Shown piece by piece: positions 26,674 to 36,435 of a DNA stretch of 64,000 nucleotides (the stretch's first letter is position 1; each line of letters starts with the position of its first letter). The DNA comes from CAVXNB01 sp963763085 (GTDB lineage Bacteria; Actinomycetota; Acidimicrobiia; Acidimicrobiales; Bog-793), in assembly GCA_963763085.1 (NCBI GenBank), contig CAVXNB010000001.1:806001-870000 (forward strand), in the 5' to 3' direction. A program made the position numbers and the translations under genes. The notes under the pieces are model-generated. The model did not search any database and was not told the DNA's origin. It saw only the letters and a list, made by a program, of their open reading frames with translations.

Positions 26674-28827
26674 GGGTGGATTCTGCCCCGAACGCGGCGG
26701 GCGCGAGGTCAGTAGCGCCTAGAGGGGTCAGCGGAGGATTCGCCCGGGCGACCGCGAATCGTTCCCGGCGGTAGGGCAAAGGTGTCGCCGGCGTCGGCGA
26801 GTCGATCTCGCGGCCGAGCCGATGCCCGTCGAAGATGGCGTCGGCCGGGATCCGTGGCGCGACGCAGTCCCCGATCCGGTAGAGACCGACGATGCCCCAT
26901 TTCTCGAGCAGCCCCGGGTCCGCGGCGAGCTCGTGATAGAGCGCGTCGTCCGACAGCCGCTGAGTCACGAGCACGATGCCGCTCGCCTCCAAGGTGATCG
27001 GCTCGTCGAACTCGTCGAAGCCGGTCAGCTGTTGCTCGTCGATGCGTGTGATCGTGACGCCCCTCCGGAGCGCGACCCCTCTTTCGTGCAGGCGCCTGCC
27101 GCAGCAACGGACCCTCGAGCGTCTCGTCGCACACCGGTGCGACCTGGTCGAGGCAGGTGACGAGCTCCACCTCGAAGCCCTCGAGGGCGAGCAGCTCGGC
27201 GATCCCCGCCCCGACGAAGTAGCCCTCGGCGTCGTAGACCACGACACGGCGCCCAGATGGACGCCGGCCCTCGGTCATGACCTGCTCGGGCGTGAGCACG
27301 CGGTCGGGAAACTCGAGGGCGCCGGCGATCGGCTCGTGCGTACTGGCGTTGAGGCCGTCGAGCGCCCAGGTCGACCCGGTCGCCAGGACAACGAGCTCGG
27401 CCCCGTACTCGAGCACGCCGGCGGCATCGAGCCGGACGTTCCTGATGACCTCCACGTTGGCGAGTCGTTCGAGCTGGATGGTCCGCCAGTTCACGACCCT
27501 GGCCCACTCGCCGAGGCCGGGAAGGCGGGGGATCCAGCGGAAGGACCCACCGACTTCGTTGCCCGAGTCGACGAGGTGGACCCGGTTCATGCCGCGCTTT
27601 CCGAGCGTGATGGCGCACTCGAGACCCGCCGGCCCGGCGCCGACCACGAGCACGTCGAGATCGGCGTTCGCCGCCCTGCTGAAGTGCTCCGGGTGCCAGC
27701 CGCGCCGGTACTCCTCGCCGGCGGTGGCGTTCTGGGTACACCCGAGGTGGCCCATGGTCTCGGCCTTCAACACGCAGACGTTGCAGCCGATGCACTCGCG
27801 GATCTCGTCGTAGCGCCCCTCCTCGATCTTCTTCGGCAGGAACGGGTCTGCGATCGAAGGGCGCGCGGCGCCGATGAGGTCCCAGACCCCTCGCCGCACG
27901 ATGTCGGCCATGAGGTCCGGGCTCGTGAGGCGCCCCACGCCGACGACGGGCTTGCGGGTCGCCTCCTTCAGCCCTCCGGTCCATTCCAGTTGATAGCCCT
28001 CCCGGAAGAAACGTGAAGCTCCCGAGTCCTTCGACCACTCGCTGATCGACCCGACGTTGACGTCCCACAGGTCGACGAGGTCGTCGGCGGCCGCGATGAA
28101 GCGGAGCGACTCGTCGAGCTCGACGCCCGCCGGCCCGAGCGCGGCGACAGCGATCCGGTTGGCGATGGCGCAGTCGTTCCCGACGGCCTCGCGTACGTCG
28201 GTTAGTAGCTCGAGCCAGAAACGGGCCCGGTTGCTCGAAGCTCCCGCCATACCCGTCGGTCCGGTGGTTGTAGAACCCCGACAGAAACTGCATCGGCAGA
28301 TACGAATGCCCCCCGTACACATACACGATGTCGAAGCCGACGTCTCGAGCCCTCTTGGCCGCCTCCACCCAGTCACGGCGGATCCGGGCGATGTCGTCGA
28401 GGTCCATCGTCTTCGGCACGATGTTGTGGATGAAGTCGCTCGCCAGCTGGGACGGCGCCATCGAGGGCACCCGCGCCTCGCCGCACATGGCGTGGGCGCC
28501 CGAGTGATTCAGCTCGATCGCGGCGAGCGAGCCGTACTCGTGGGCCCGGGCGCACATGACCCCGAGGTTGGCGGCGTCGTCCGAGTCCCACATGCGGGCG
28601 CCGACCGCCGGGCTCTCGTCCGACTCGATGCTGACGGGGGCGTATTCGGTGGAGACCGCCGCCCACCCGCCCTCGGCCTTGGTCGCCCGGTGCTCCGCTT
28701 GGGAGAAGGGCTTGACCTCGCCGAAGCCCGAGCAGTGCGGGACCTGGTAGAAGCGGTTGCGAAGCCGTTTCGGTCCGATCTGGACCGGCTCGAAGAGGAT
28801 GTCGTGCCGCGGGTCTCGGCGTTGCAT
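26663..28827 (-). CDS. Trimethylamine/dimethylamine dehydrogenase homologue, two frameshifts
   Basis: An iron-sulfur flavoprotein of the TMADH family that would oxidatively demethylate a secondary or tertiary amine. Frame 1 from ATG 28827 holds RDPRHDILFEPVQIGP and NRFYQVPHCSG, whose Cys32 aligns with the Cys that bonds FMN, and ends in GGSFE. Frame 2 holds RARFWLELL, the 4Fe-4S motif CIGCNVC with a fourth Cys in GCTQN, YRRGWHPEHF, and the Rossmann motif VVGAGPAGLE. Frame 3 holds the end of the NAD-like domain to the stop at 26663. Dropping one base at 28233 (giving GAG AAC CGG) and one at 27095-27096 restores a protein of about 720 residues. The aromatic substrate-pocket residues of TMADH (a Tyr and two Trp) are conserved. 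Confidence 0.82.
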
Positions 28828-28892
28828 GGCGCCGGGAAGTCTCGCGTACAGGCTCGGTGGCGACCAGTGGGCGATCCTGCGAGGCTCTCGCC

Positions 28893-29708
28893 ATGGACGA
28901 GGTTCTCTACGAACGCAGCGGGCTGGTGGCGACGATCATCATCAACCGCCCGGAAAAGCTCAACGCTCTCAACCAGGCCGTCGTGGACGGGCTCCACCGC
29001 GGGCTTGACGCCGTCGAGCGCGATGAGCAGGTGCGTCTCGTGGTCCTCCGTGGCGCGGGGACGTCGTTCTCGAGCGGCTTCGACCTCGCCGAAGAGGCAG
29101 GCGACCCCCCGTCGTCGGCGCTGCAGTGGTCCCGCGTGCTCGCCGAGGACATCGACCTCACGATGCGCCTCTGGGAGCTGGACCGTCCGACCATCGCCGC
29201 GGTCACCGGCTATTGCCTCGCGGGCGGTTGCGAGCTGGCCATGGCGTGCGATCTCATCGTGTGCAGCACCGACGCCCGTTTCGGCGAACCTGAGATCCGC
29301 TACGGATCAGGTCCTGTCACGCTCCTCATGCCCTTCATCCTCGGGCAGAAGAAGACGAACGAACTGCTCTTCACCGGCTCGATGATCGGCGCCGACGAGG
29401 CGCTCCGGTGCGGGCTCGTGAACCGGGTCGTCGAGGCGGGCGACCTCGACGCGGCTGTCGACGAACTCGCCTCGAAGATCGTCCCGACGCCGCTTCCGAT
29501 CCTCCGCCTGACAAAGCTGGCGCTGCAACGCGCCTACGAGGCGATGGGACTCCGGGCGGCCGTCGGCGCGAATCTGCACATCTCGTCGATACTCAACGGG
29601 GCTGAGTTGCCCGAGCAGCAGGAGTTCGACCGGATCACGCGGGAACAGGGCCTCCGGGCCGCCCTCCGTTGGCGCGACGGGCGCTACGGCGAGCCGGCGG
29701 GCGAATAG
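28893..29708 (+). CDS. Enoyl-CoA hydratase/isomerase (crotonase) family protein
   Basis: A 271-residue crotonase-fold protein. The oxyanion-hole segments are GAGTSFSSGFDLAEE and GYCLAGGCELAMACD, and the catalytic-acid region is ARFGEPEIRYG, with a Glu at the position of one of the two hydratase glutamates. The second hydratase Glu is not evident, so isomerase, hydrolase or decarboxylase chemistry on an acyl-CoA is equally possible. The start is ATG 28893. It is divergent from the amine dehydrogenase gene, 65 bp away. Acyl-CoA catabolism is the general role. Confidence 0.85.
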   Translation: MDEVLYERSGLVATIIINRPEKLNALNQAVVDGLHRGLDAVERDEQVRLVVLRGAGTSFSSGFDLAEEAGDPPSSALQWSRVLAEDIDLTMRLWELDRPTIAAVTGYCLAGGCELAMACDLIVCSTDARFGEPEIRYGSGPVTLLMPFILGQKKTNELLFTGSMIGADEALRCGLVNRVVEAGDLDAAVDELASKIVPTPLPILRLTKLALQRAYEAMGLRAAVGANLHISSILNGAELPEQQEFDRITREQGLRAALRWRDGRYGEPAGE

Positions 29709-29740
29709 GCGGCCGGCGGCCGGCCCGGCCCGCCGCCGGC

Positions 29741-31777
29741 TCAGCGCCACAGATCGTCCAGATCGACCGTGATCGTCGCCGGCCCAGCCGCCACGCCTGC
29801 GACGCGCGGACGAGCCGGCGTCAGCTCCTGCACATCGAGAGCGGATAGAACGGGCTCGTCCAGGAACCGGCTCGCCGGAGCGAGACTGTGGCGGTCGTTG
29901 CGTCCCCGCCGATGATGAGGCATCCGCAGCGGCGTGTAAAGCGTGAGCTGATCCCGCGCACGGGTGACGGCGACATAGAAAAGGCGCTGCTCCTCAGCAA
30001 GCCCAGCTGCGGACGTGAGCGCCATGTCAGAGGGAAACGCACCATCCACCAGGTGCGGAAGGTGCACGACCGGCCACTCGAGCCCTTTTGCTGAATGCAC
30101 CGTGGAGACGACCACGTAGTCCTCGTCGAGATGCGGCGGCCCGGCCCGGTCTCCTGTCGACACGGGCGGGTCGAGCGTTATTTCGGCGAGCCAAGCGGAC
30201 AGATCATCCATGGCCGCGGCGGCGCCGGACAGGCGGTCGAGATCTTCGACTCTCGCCGGGCCCTCTCGGTAACGGCTCAGGACCAGCGGTCGGAGGGCGT
30301 CGAGGACGACCGTGACCCTCGGGCCGCTGCCGGTCTCAGCTCGGGCGGCATCGAGTCCCTGCAATGTCCGGGTGAGCGGGACACGTGATCTCGCCGGCGC
30401 TGCGGCCACCGCCTCGGCCCAGGCGGAGGACTCCCCGCCCTCCCCGCCCTGGCCGGCGCCCTTCGATACCAGCAGGCCGACCAGCATGCGAGCTCGGGCA
30501 GGTCCGATTCCGTCGTGCAGGCGCAGCAGTCGGAACCACGCCAGCTCGTCGTGCGCGTTGTCGAGCAACCGAATGGCGGCGACGAAGTCCTTCACGTGCG
30601 CGGCCTCGACGAAACGGAGCCCCCCGTACTTCCGGTACGGCACCCGACGTGCCGTGAGCTCCAGCTCGATGAGGTCGCTGTGGTGGGCGGCCCGTACCAG
30701 CACTGCCTGATCACGCAACCGCGAGCCTTGATCGTGAGCATCGAGAATCCGATCGGCGACGGCGCGCGCCTCGGCGGGAGCGTCGTGGCACCGGACGAGG
30801 ACCGGCCGGCGGCGGCCGGGCCGGTCTCCGTGCAACACGAGACGTGGGCCGGAGTCCGATGGCCTGACCAGGTTGGCGAGATGCAAGATGGGCTCAACGG
30901 AGCGGAAGTTGCGCTCCAATGGGATCACCGCCGCATCCGGCAGCGAGCCCGCGAGATCGTGCAGGTACCGGGCATCGGCTCCTCGGAACCCGTATATGGC
31001 CTGGGCATCGTCGCCTACGACGGTGAGGCCTAGGCCGTCCGGTCGAAGCGCGCGCACGATCTCGACCTGGAGCGCGTTGACGTCCTGGTACTCGTCAACG
31101 AGCACGTGGTCGAACATCTCGACGATGCGGGGACCGACCCGGTCGTCGCCGAGGGCCGCGCGCCACAGCAGGAGCAGGTCGTCGAAGTCGACTTGACCGC
31201 TCGCCCGTTTGCGTGCCACGTATGCCTTGAAGAGCAAGGCGATCGCCTCGGAGTGAGGCTCGCACCACGGAAAGTCCGTCGCCAGCACCTCACCGAGACG
31301 ACGGCGAGTATTGACGCACCTCGAGTACACGTCGACCAACGTCGACGACCGAGGGACGCGTACGTCTCCGGCACCGAGGCCGTGCTCGTCTCGAAGCAGG
31401 TCCATGACGTCGGCAGTGTCCGCCGGGTCGAGCAACGAGAAACCGACCGGCAACCCGAGCAGCTCCCCGTAACACGTGATCATCTGGTGCGCGACCGCAT
31501 GGAACGTGCCCCCGCGGAGCCGGCGTCCATAGCCGCGGTGGCCGCTCAGCACCGCCGCTCGGGCGAGCATGTCATCGGCCGCTCGCCGGGTGAACGTCAA
31601 GAGGAGGATGCGCTCCGGCGGTGTGCCGCGCTCGAGCAGCCGAGCCACCCTGGCGGTGAGCGTGCGCGTCTTTCCGGTCCCGGCCCCCGCCACGATCACG
31701 AGCGGCCCGTCGCCATGGACGACCGCGGCAAGCTGGGTCTCGTCGAGGCCAGCGTCCCAGGCTGCAGCATCGAACAT
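29741..31777 (-). CDS. UvrD/Rep-family superfamily I DNA helicase
   Basis: A 678-residue ATP-dependent 3'-5' DNA translocase. Motifs I to VI appear in order: IVAGAGTGKTRTL (Walker A), LLLTFTRRAADDML (Ia), VDEYQDVNALQ (Walker B), VVGDDAQAIYGFRG (III), NFRSVEPIL (IV), VSTVHSAKGLEW (V) and AEEQRLFYVAVTRARDQL (VI). It is a UvrD/PcrA-like repair or recombination helicase. No C-terminal nuclease domain follows. The start is ATG 31777 (MFDAAAWDAG), shorter than the maximal frame to 32014, which would run into the divergent aminotransferase gene. Confidence 0.92.
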   Translation of the reverse strand: MFDAAAWDAGLDETQLAAVVHGDGPLVIVAGAGTGKTRTLTARVARLLERGTPPERILLLTFTRRAADDMLARAAVLSGHRGYGRRLRGGTFHAVAHQMITCYGELLGLPVGFSLLDPADTADVMDLLRDEHGLGAGDVRVPRSSTLVDVYSRCVNTRRRLGEVLATDFPWCEPHSEAIALLFKAYVARKRASGQVDFDDLLLLWRAALGDDRVGPRIVEMFDHVLVDEYQDVNALQVEIVRALRPDGLGLTVVGDDAQAIYGFRGADARYLHDLAGSLPDAAVIPLERNFRSVEPILHLANLVRPSDSGPRLVLHGDRPGRRRPVLVRCHDAPAEARAVADRILDAHDQGSRLRDQAVLVRAAHHSDLIELELTARRVPYRKYGGLRFVEAAHVKDFVAAIRLLDNAHDELAWFRLLRLHDGIGPARARMLVGLLVSKGAGQGGEGGESSAWAEAVAAAPARSRVPLTRTLQGLDAARAETGSGPRVTVVLDALRPLVLSRYREGPARVEDLDRLSGAAAAMDDLSAWLAEITLDPPVSTGDRAGPPHLDEDYVVVSTVHSAKGLEWPVVHLPHLVDGAFPSDMALTSAAGLAEEQRLFYVAVTRARDQLTLYTPLRMPHHRRGRNDRHSLAPASRFLDEPVLSALDVQELTPARPRVAGVAAGPATITVDLDDLWR

Positions 31778-31844
31778 CCGTTCGATGGTAGCCGACCAGC
31801 GTTCCGCCGGCCCGGAGCCTGACGCGACCGCTACCGTCTCGGCG

Positions 31845-32996
31845 ATGGACCCGGTTCTTGGAACGTGTTCTCTCGAGTCCCTCAGGCGCCGGAAGAGCTG
31901 GAAGTGGACGGAGTATCCCGCCGACGTCCTGCCTGCATGGGTGGCGGAGATGGACTTCGACCTCGCCGAACCCATCAAGACGGCTGTCCGGGACGCCCTC
32001 GACATCGGGGACACCGGCTACCCGACCCGGATCGGGCTCGGGGAGGCCTATGCCGCCTTTGCCGATGCCCGGTTCGGTTGGTCGCCTGACCCGCCCCGCG
32101 TGGTTGCGATCCCGGACGTCATGACGGGGATCTCCGAGGTGATCCAAGCGACGACCTCGCCAGGCGCCGGCATCGTGATCAATCCGCCGGTCTACCCGCC
32201 GTTCTTCTTCCGGATCGAGCTCGCCGGCCGCCACATCGTCGAGGCACCGCTTGCCCGCGACGCCGACGGCCGTTACGACCTCGACCTCGAGGCTCTCGAC
32301 GCCGCCTTCGCCACGGACGGAGTCGCCATGTATCTCCTGTGCAGCCCGCACAATCCCACGGGTCGGGTGTGGTCGCGCGCCCAGCTGCTCGCTGTCGCCG
32401 ACCTCTGTCAGGCACGGGGCGTGGCGCTGCTCGTAGACGAGATACATGCGCCGCTGGCGCTTCGTGGGGCAGCGCATGTTCCGTTTCTCTCACTCGATCA
32501 CGAGTTCACAGATCAGGTGTACACGTTCACTTCCGCCTCGAAGGCGTGGAACATCTCTGGTCTGAAGTGCGGCTTGGCGGTCACCGGATCCGCGAGCCTC
32601 GATACGGCCCTGTCCGAGCGGTGGGAAGCGCTGCTCGCCGGCCACCTCGGCGTGCTGGGCACGATCGCCGCCTTCCGCGAGTCGGACTTCTGGCTCGACG
32701 CCGTCGTGGATCAGCTCAGCGGGAACCGGCTCCTCGTCGCGGATCTGCTCAGACGCGAGTTGCCGGAGGTCGGATACTCCCCGCCCGAGGCGAGCTTTCT
32801 CGCCTGGCTGGACTGCAGCCGGCTCGCCCTCGGGGACGACCCGGCGGCGGCGTTCCTCGAACGGGGTCGTGTCGCGCTCAGCCCGGGCCCCGACTTCGGG
32901 CGACAGGGCCGCGGCTTCGTGCGGCTGAATATGGGCACGTCGCCAGAGCTCCTTCAGGAGATCGTGCGTCGGATGGCGGTCACCGTCGGACATTGA
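31845..32996 (+). CDS. MalY/PatB-family PLP aminotransferase or cystathionine beta-lyase
   Basis: A 383-residue fold-type I PLP enzyme. The signature WVAEMDFDLAEPI at the N-terminus is typical of the MalY/PatB group. The PLP lysine lies in FTSASKAWNISGLKCG, with the SPHNPTGRVW loop and an Asp in LLVDEIHAPL for the pyridine ring. Such enzymes cleave cystathionine or cysteine conjugates, and some act as aminotransferases. The start ATG 31845 is divergent from the helicase (67 bp between starts). The reaction is likely C-S beta-lysis, inferred from the family. Confidence 0.87.
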   Translation: MDPVLGTCSLESLRRRKSWKWTEYPADVLPAWVAEMDFDLAEPIKTAVRDALDIGDTGYPTRIGLGEAYAAFADARFGWSPDPPRVVAIPDVMTGISEVIQATTSPGAGIVINPPVYPPFFFRIELAGRHIVEAPLARDADGRYDLDLEALDAAFATDGVAMYLLCSPHNPTGRVWSRAQLLAVADLCQARGVALLVDEIHAPLALRGAAHVPFLSLDHEFTDQVYTFTSASKAWNISGLKCGLAVTGSASLDTALSERWEALLAGHLGVLGTIAAFRESDFWLDAVVDQLSGNRLLVADLLRRELPEVGYSPPEASFLAWLDCSRLALGDDPAAAFLERGRVALSPGPDFGRQGRGFVRLNMGTSPELLQEIVRRMAVTVGH

Positions 32997-33098
32997 GCGC
33001 GCCCCCATGCGGCCGGCCCAGGCCGACGCCGGCGGCAGCATTAGCACTCGGGCATACTGCTCCTCAAGAAGCGGTTCGACCTGCCGATAACACCTCTC

Positions 33099-35924
33099 GT
33101 GGCCTCGCAAGACCGCTACCACGATCGCGCCCGTGCGCCATCGTTGGAAGCCGTCCCGAGACAGAGCGAATCGGACAAATCGGACCAATCGGACAAATCT
33201 GGCGAATCCGACGAATCGCGCGAAGCGGGCGAAGTTGTGATCTCACCACGAGCAATCATCCCGCCCGCATCCGGACCAAGTCAGCCAACCGCTCGATCCA
33301 GGTTCAGCGCCACGCTGCGAGTCATGGCCTTCTCGCTCCTCCTCGGCTCGTGCGCTGCCGTCCTCCTCGTCTGGGGACCGGTCGCGGGCCTGCCGCCCGT
33401 TCACCATCTCGGCAGCCAGCCCGCCGTCGCGGCCCTGCTCTTCGTGCTCTTCGCCACCGCGGTGCTCGCCCCGGTCTCGATCCACTACCGGGGCCATGCC
33501 GAGCTCTTCGTCCTGACCGAGGTGCCGCTGCTCCTCGGCCTCGTCATCGCCGCCCCGCCGGTGCTGGTCTTGAGCCGAGTACTCGGAGAGGCTTTCGCAT
33601 TCGGTGTCATGCGGCGCCAGGCGCCGTTGAAGCTCGGGTTCAACGTCGCCTCCGGTGCGCTCGCGACGGCAATTGCCGCGACCGTGTACCGAGCGCTCCT
33701 CTCGTTGTTCGTAGGGAGCCCGACGGTAGCGATCAGCCCGACCGGCTGGGCCGCAGGCGCGATCGCTCTGACGGCGGCAGCCCTGTCCGCTCATATTGCG
33801 GTCGCGATCGTGGTCAGACTCCACGGCCCCGCGCAGCAGCGCAAGTACCGACTCGAGTTCACGACATTCGCGCTCGTGCTCGTCTCCAGCATCGCCTTGG
33901 CGCTGGTGGTTCTCGACGCAGCGTGGTGGGACCCCTGGGCTGTCGTGCCTTTGGTCTCCGTCGGTGCGCTCATCGTCTTCGCCTACCGGGGCTACCTCCG
34001 GCTCACCAACAGATTCGGCGCATTGCAGCAGTTGTACGACTTCAGCAGGTCGGTCAGCGGTCCCTACCTCGAGACGGCGGGTACGAGCTGGGCCGTGCTC
34101 GAACAGGTGCAGTCGGTACTGAGGGCCAATCGGGCCGAGCTGATCCTCGTCGACGAGTGGCCGGCGGTTCGCCACGTGGCCCTCAACGGCCGCGAGCGCT
34201 CGAGCGTCGAACGCATCATGGTCGACAGTTCGTCGGTCATCGCCAAGGCGATCACCCAACAGCAGGCGAGCATTCGGGTCGGTACGTCATCCGGGAGCCA
34301 AAGGCGCGACGCTGACATCGATCCACTTCTGGGCGCTTTCCGTGGTGCCATGGTGGTACCGCTCGCAAGCGGAGCACGCGTCCTCGGCGCCCTCGTAGCG
34401 CTCGACCGCGACGAGGGGTTCGATCCCTTTGACGATGACGACCTGAGGCTCTTCGAGGCGCTCGCCGCCCACGCCAGCACGACGATGGAGCGCGCCCAGC
34501 TGGTCGAAGAGCTGCGCCTCGAAGCCGACAGCAAGTGGCATCAGGCGACTCACGACGCCTTGACGGGCCTGCCGAATCGCACCCTCTTCCTGGAGCGCGC
34601 GTCCGAGGCCCTCACCGAGACGGGCCGCGCCGCCATCGCGCTGCTCGATCTCGACCGCTTCAAGGAGGTCAACGACACGCTCGGTCACAGCACAGGTGAT
34701 CGCCTTCTCTGCGAGGTTGGAGAATGCCTGCGACGGGCCAGCAGCGGGCGGGCGACGGTCGCCAGGCTCGGGGGCGACGAATTCGTGCTCGTCGTCCCGG
34801 ACATCATCGGGCCGGAAGAGGCGCTCGGCATCGTCCGCGACCTTCTGGCGGCGATCTCCAAGCCGATGGACATCGACGGGATCACACTCGCGGTGACAGC
34901 GGCGGCCGGCGTCTCCCTCGCACCCGAGCACGGCGACAACGTCGCCACGCTCCTGCAACGGGCCGACATCGCCATGTACCACGCCAAGGAGAAGCGATCG
35001 GGCATCGAGCTGTACTCGCCCAGCCACGATCAGAGCATGCAGCGCAAGCTGGTCCTCGGAGGCCATCTCGCCGAGGCGCTCGCGAACGGGCAGCAGTTGA
35101 GCGTGATGTACCAGCCGATCGCCGGCCTGGTCTCCGGCGAAGTCGTTCGCGTCGAAGCGCTCGCGCGCTGGTTCCACCCCGAGCACGGGCAGGTGCCTGC
35201 AGATGAGTTCATTGCCATCGCAGAGCAGATGGGACTGATCGGGCAGATCACCAACTTCGTGCTCAACGAGGCCTGCGGCCAGGCGGCGCAGTGGCACCGC
35301 GACGGACTCGAAATCGGCCTGGCGATCAATCTTTCGGGCCGCGACCTCTCGGATCGCTCGCTCGTCCGCAAAGTCACAGAGCACCTCGGAACGCACGGCC
35401 TGCCGCCGAGCGCGCTCACGCTCGAGATCACCGAGACAGAGGTCATGGCTGACATCGGCGAAGCGAGCGGCGTGCTCGGACAGCTCGGAGACCTCGGCGT
35501 ACGGATCGCCGTCGACGACTACGGGACCGGCTATTCGTCGCTCGCCTACCTGCACCGCCTGCCGGTCAACGAGCTGAAGCTCGACCGGTCCTTCGTGGCC
35601 AACGTCGCGGCCGACCAGAGCAACTCGATCATCGTCCGTTCGTCCATCACGATGGCGCACTCCCTTGGATTGACGGTCGTGGCCGAAGGCGCCGAGGACG
35701 AGGTGACGTGCGCGATCCTCGCCGACGCCGGATGCGATGCGGTGCAGGGTTACTACTTCTCGCCGCCGCTGGGCCGCGACGACCTTCTGAAGTGGTTCGC
35801 CACCCACCCGCGGCTCAGATTCTCCCACGAGATTCCCTCGTCGCGTCCACTCCGGGTCATTTCCGGACGGTCGGAAGAGGCACTGCCGGCGAGCGGAGAG
35901 AGCAGCTCACAAGTCAGGGGCTGA
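33099..35924 (+). CDS. Membrane GAF-GGDEF-EAL cyclic-di-GMP protein
   Basis: A 941-residue protein. A disordered Ser/Asp/Lys-rich N-terminus (about residues 20-50, encoded by an imperfect 9-bp repeat) is followed by seven or eight membrane helices (70-300). A GAF-like domain (about 310-470) precedes a GGDEF domain with RLGGDEFVLV near residue 557 and an EAL domain with VEALARWFHPEHG near 685, plus VDDYGTGYSSLAYL and LKLDRSFV. Catalytic motifs are complete in both domains. The start is GTG 33099; ATG 33324 (MAFSLLL) is an alternative that would drop the repeat. It is the third c-di-GMP enzyme within 16 kb. Confidence 0.9.
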   Translation: MASQDRYHDRARAPSLEAVPRQSESDKSDQSDKSGESDESREAGEVVISPRAIIPPASGPSQPTARSRFSATLRVMAFSLLLGSCAAVLLVWGPVAGLPPVHHLGSQPAVAALLFVLFATAVLAPVSIHYRGHAELFVLTEVPLLLGLVIAAPPVLVLSRVLGEAFAFGVMRRQAPLKLGFNVASGALATAIAATVYRALLSLFVGSPTVAISPTGWAAGAIALTAAALSAHIAVAIVVRLHGPAQQRKYRLEFTTFALVLVSSIALALVVLDAAWWDPWAVVPLVSVGALIVFAYRGYLRLTNRFGALQQLYDFSRSVSGPYLETAGTSWAVLEQVQSVLRANRAELILVDEWPAVRHVALNGRERSSVERIMVDSSSVIAKAITQQQASIRVGTSSGSQRRDADIDPLLGAFRGAMVVPLASGARVLGALVALDRDEGFDPFDDDDLRLFEALAAHASTTMERAQLVEELRLEADSKWHQATHDALTGLPNRTLFLERASEALTETGRAAIALLDLDRFKEVNDTLGHSTGDRLLCEVGECLRRASSGRATVARLGGDEFVLVVPDIIGPEEALGIVRDLLAAISKPMDIDGITLAVTAAAGVSLAPEHGDNVATLLQRADIAMYHAKEKRSGIELYSPSHDQSMQRKLVLGGHLAEALANGQQLSVMYQPIAGLVSGEVVRVEALARWFHPEHGQVPADEFIAIAEQMGLIGQITNFVLNEACGQAAQWHRDGLEIGLAINLSGRDLSDRSLVRKVTEHLGTHGLPPSALTLEITETEVMADIGEASGVLGQLGDLGVRIAVDDYGTGYSSLAYLHRLPVNELKLDRSFVANVAADQSNSIIVRSSITMAHSLGLTVVAEGAEDEVTCAILADAGCDAVQGYYFSPPLGRDDLLKWFATHPRLRFSHEIPSSRPLRVISGRSEEALPASGESSSQVRG
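33167..33230 (+). repeat. Imperfect 9-bp tandem repeat
   Basis: About seven units of the form AATCGGACA or GAATCCGAC run through the 5' end of the cyclic-di-GMP gene, encoding a Ser-Asp-Lys/Gln/Glu tripeptide repeat. Unit length is a multiple of three, so slippage would change the length of the disordered tail without breaking the frame. Confidence 0.75.
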
Positions 35925-36105
35925 GGCCCCACAAGCATCGTCCTCGCCGGCCACGGGAAAACCCGTCGCACGCTTCGGCTCGCATGGCCTCCGCCGCTCC
36001 CGGCAAACAGTCCTCGACGCGCCCGCGCGGCGCGTTCGTGGCGTGCGTGGTGTGGCCATTGTGCAGAAGGCCGCTCACCTGGGATGATTGAGAACGCGGG
36101 GGATC

Positions 36106-36343
36106 GAGGGCACCGGTAGCTCGGTGTATCGCCCTCGTCTCCCCCGACCGTGGTCCCTGGTTGTGAAGGGAGGTGGTCGAATTGGTCCGCCGTGACTACA
36201 AGTGGGGCTGAGCTAAGGCGGTATTAGCCGCCTGGACTCAGGGCATGAGTCAAAGTTGCGTTCGCTGTGGCGGAGGCTCTTGCCATTAGTTATCGGAGTG
36301 GCAGACGGAAACCTTGAGCAACTCTGAGGTTTCCGTCTGCCAC
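36106..36343 (+). ncRNA. Candidate structured RNA: five consecutive hairpins
   Basis: The 511 bp between the c-di-GMP gene and an MFS gene has no convincing ORF but shows five hairpins in a row on the plus strand. H1 36106-36136: GAGGGC/GCCCTC outside ACCG/CGGT. H2 36145-36179: CGACC/GGTCG outside CCCT/AGGG. H3 36208-36241: CTGAG/CTCAG outside GGCGG/CCGCC. H4 36242-36284: GGCA/TGCC outside GAGTC/GGCTC. H5 36298-36343: a perfect 16-bp stem beginning GTGGCAGACGG. H1-H3 share a two-tier shape with a small internal loop. It does not match tmRNA, RNase P or a riboswitch motif that I recognise. It could be an independent RNA or the 5' leader of the MFS gene. Confidence 0.45.
36298..36343 (+). terminator. 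Strong 16-bp perfect stem-loop
   Basis: Arms GTGGCAGACGGAAACC (36298-36313) and GGTTTCCGTCTGCCAC (36328-36343) are perfectly complementary around a 14-base loop. No T-tract follows. It closes the hairpin array and lies 92 bp before the MFS start, so it could end a small RNA or attenuate read-through into the transporter. Confidence 0.5.
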
Positions 36344-36435
36344 CAGTTTCTGCGCGACGGTCGGCGCGCCCGCCAGGCCGGACGGAATTCGCCCGCGTGC
36401 CGTCAAATACCTGTCATCAGGCGGAGACGCGAGGG

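Noticed and set aside
27025..28160. Reading 27025-28827 as a single intact 600-residue protein
   Set aside because: Downstream of GGSFE this frame is Arg-rich with no motif, while the neighbouring frame carries the Fe-S and Rossmann motifs, so the frame is broken.
36101..36345. tmRNA, 6S RNA, RNase P or c-di-GMP riboswitch
   Set aside because: The GGGGCTGA stretch recalls tmRNA, but no tag ORF, tRNA-like ends or adequate length; no GEMM-type conserved core; left as unknown.
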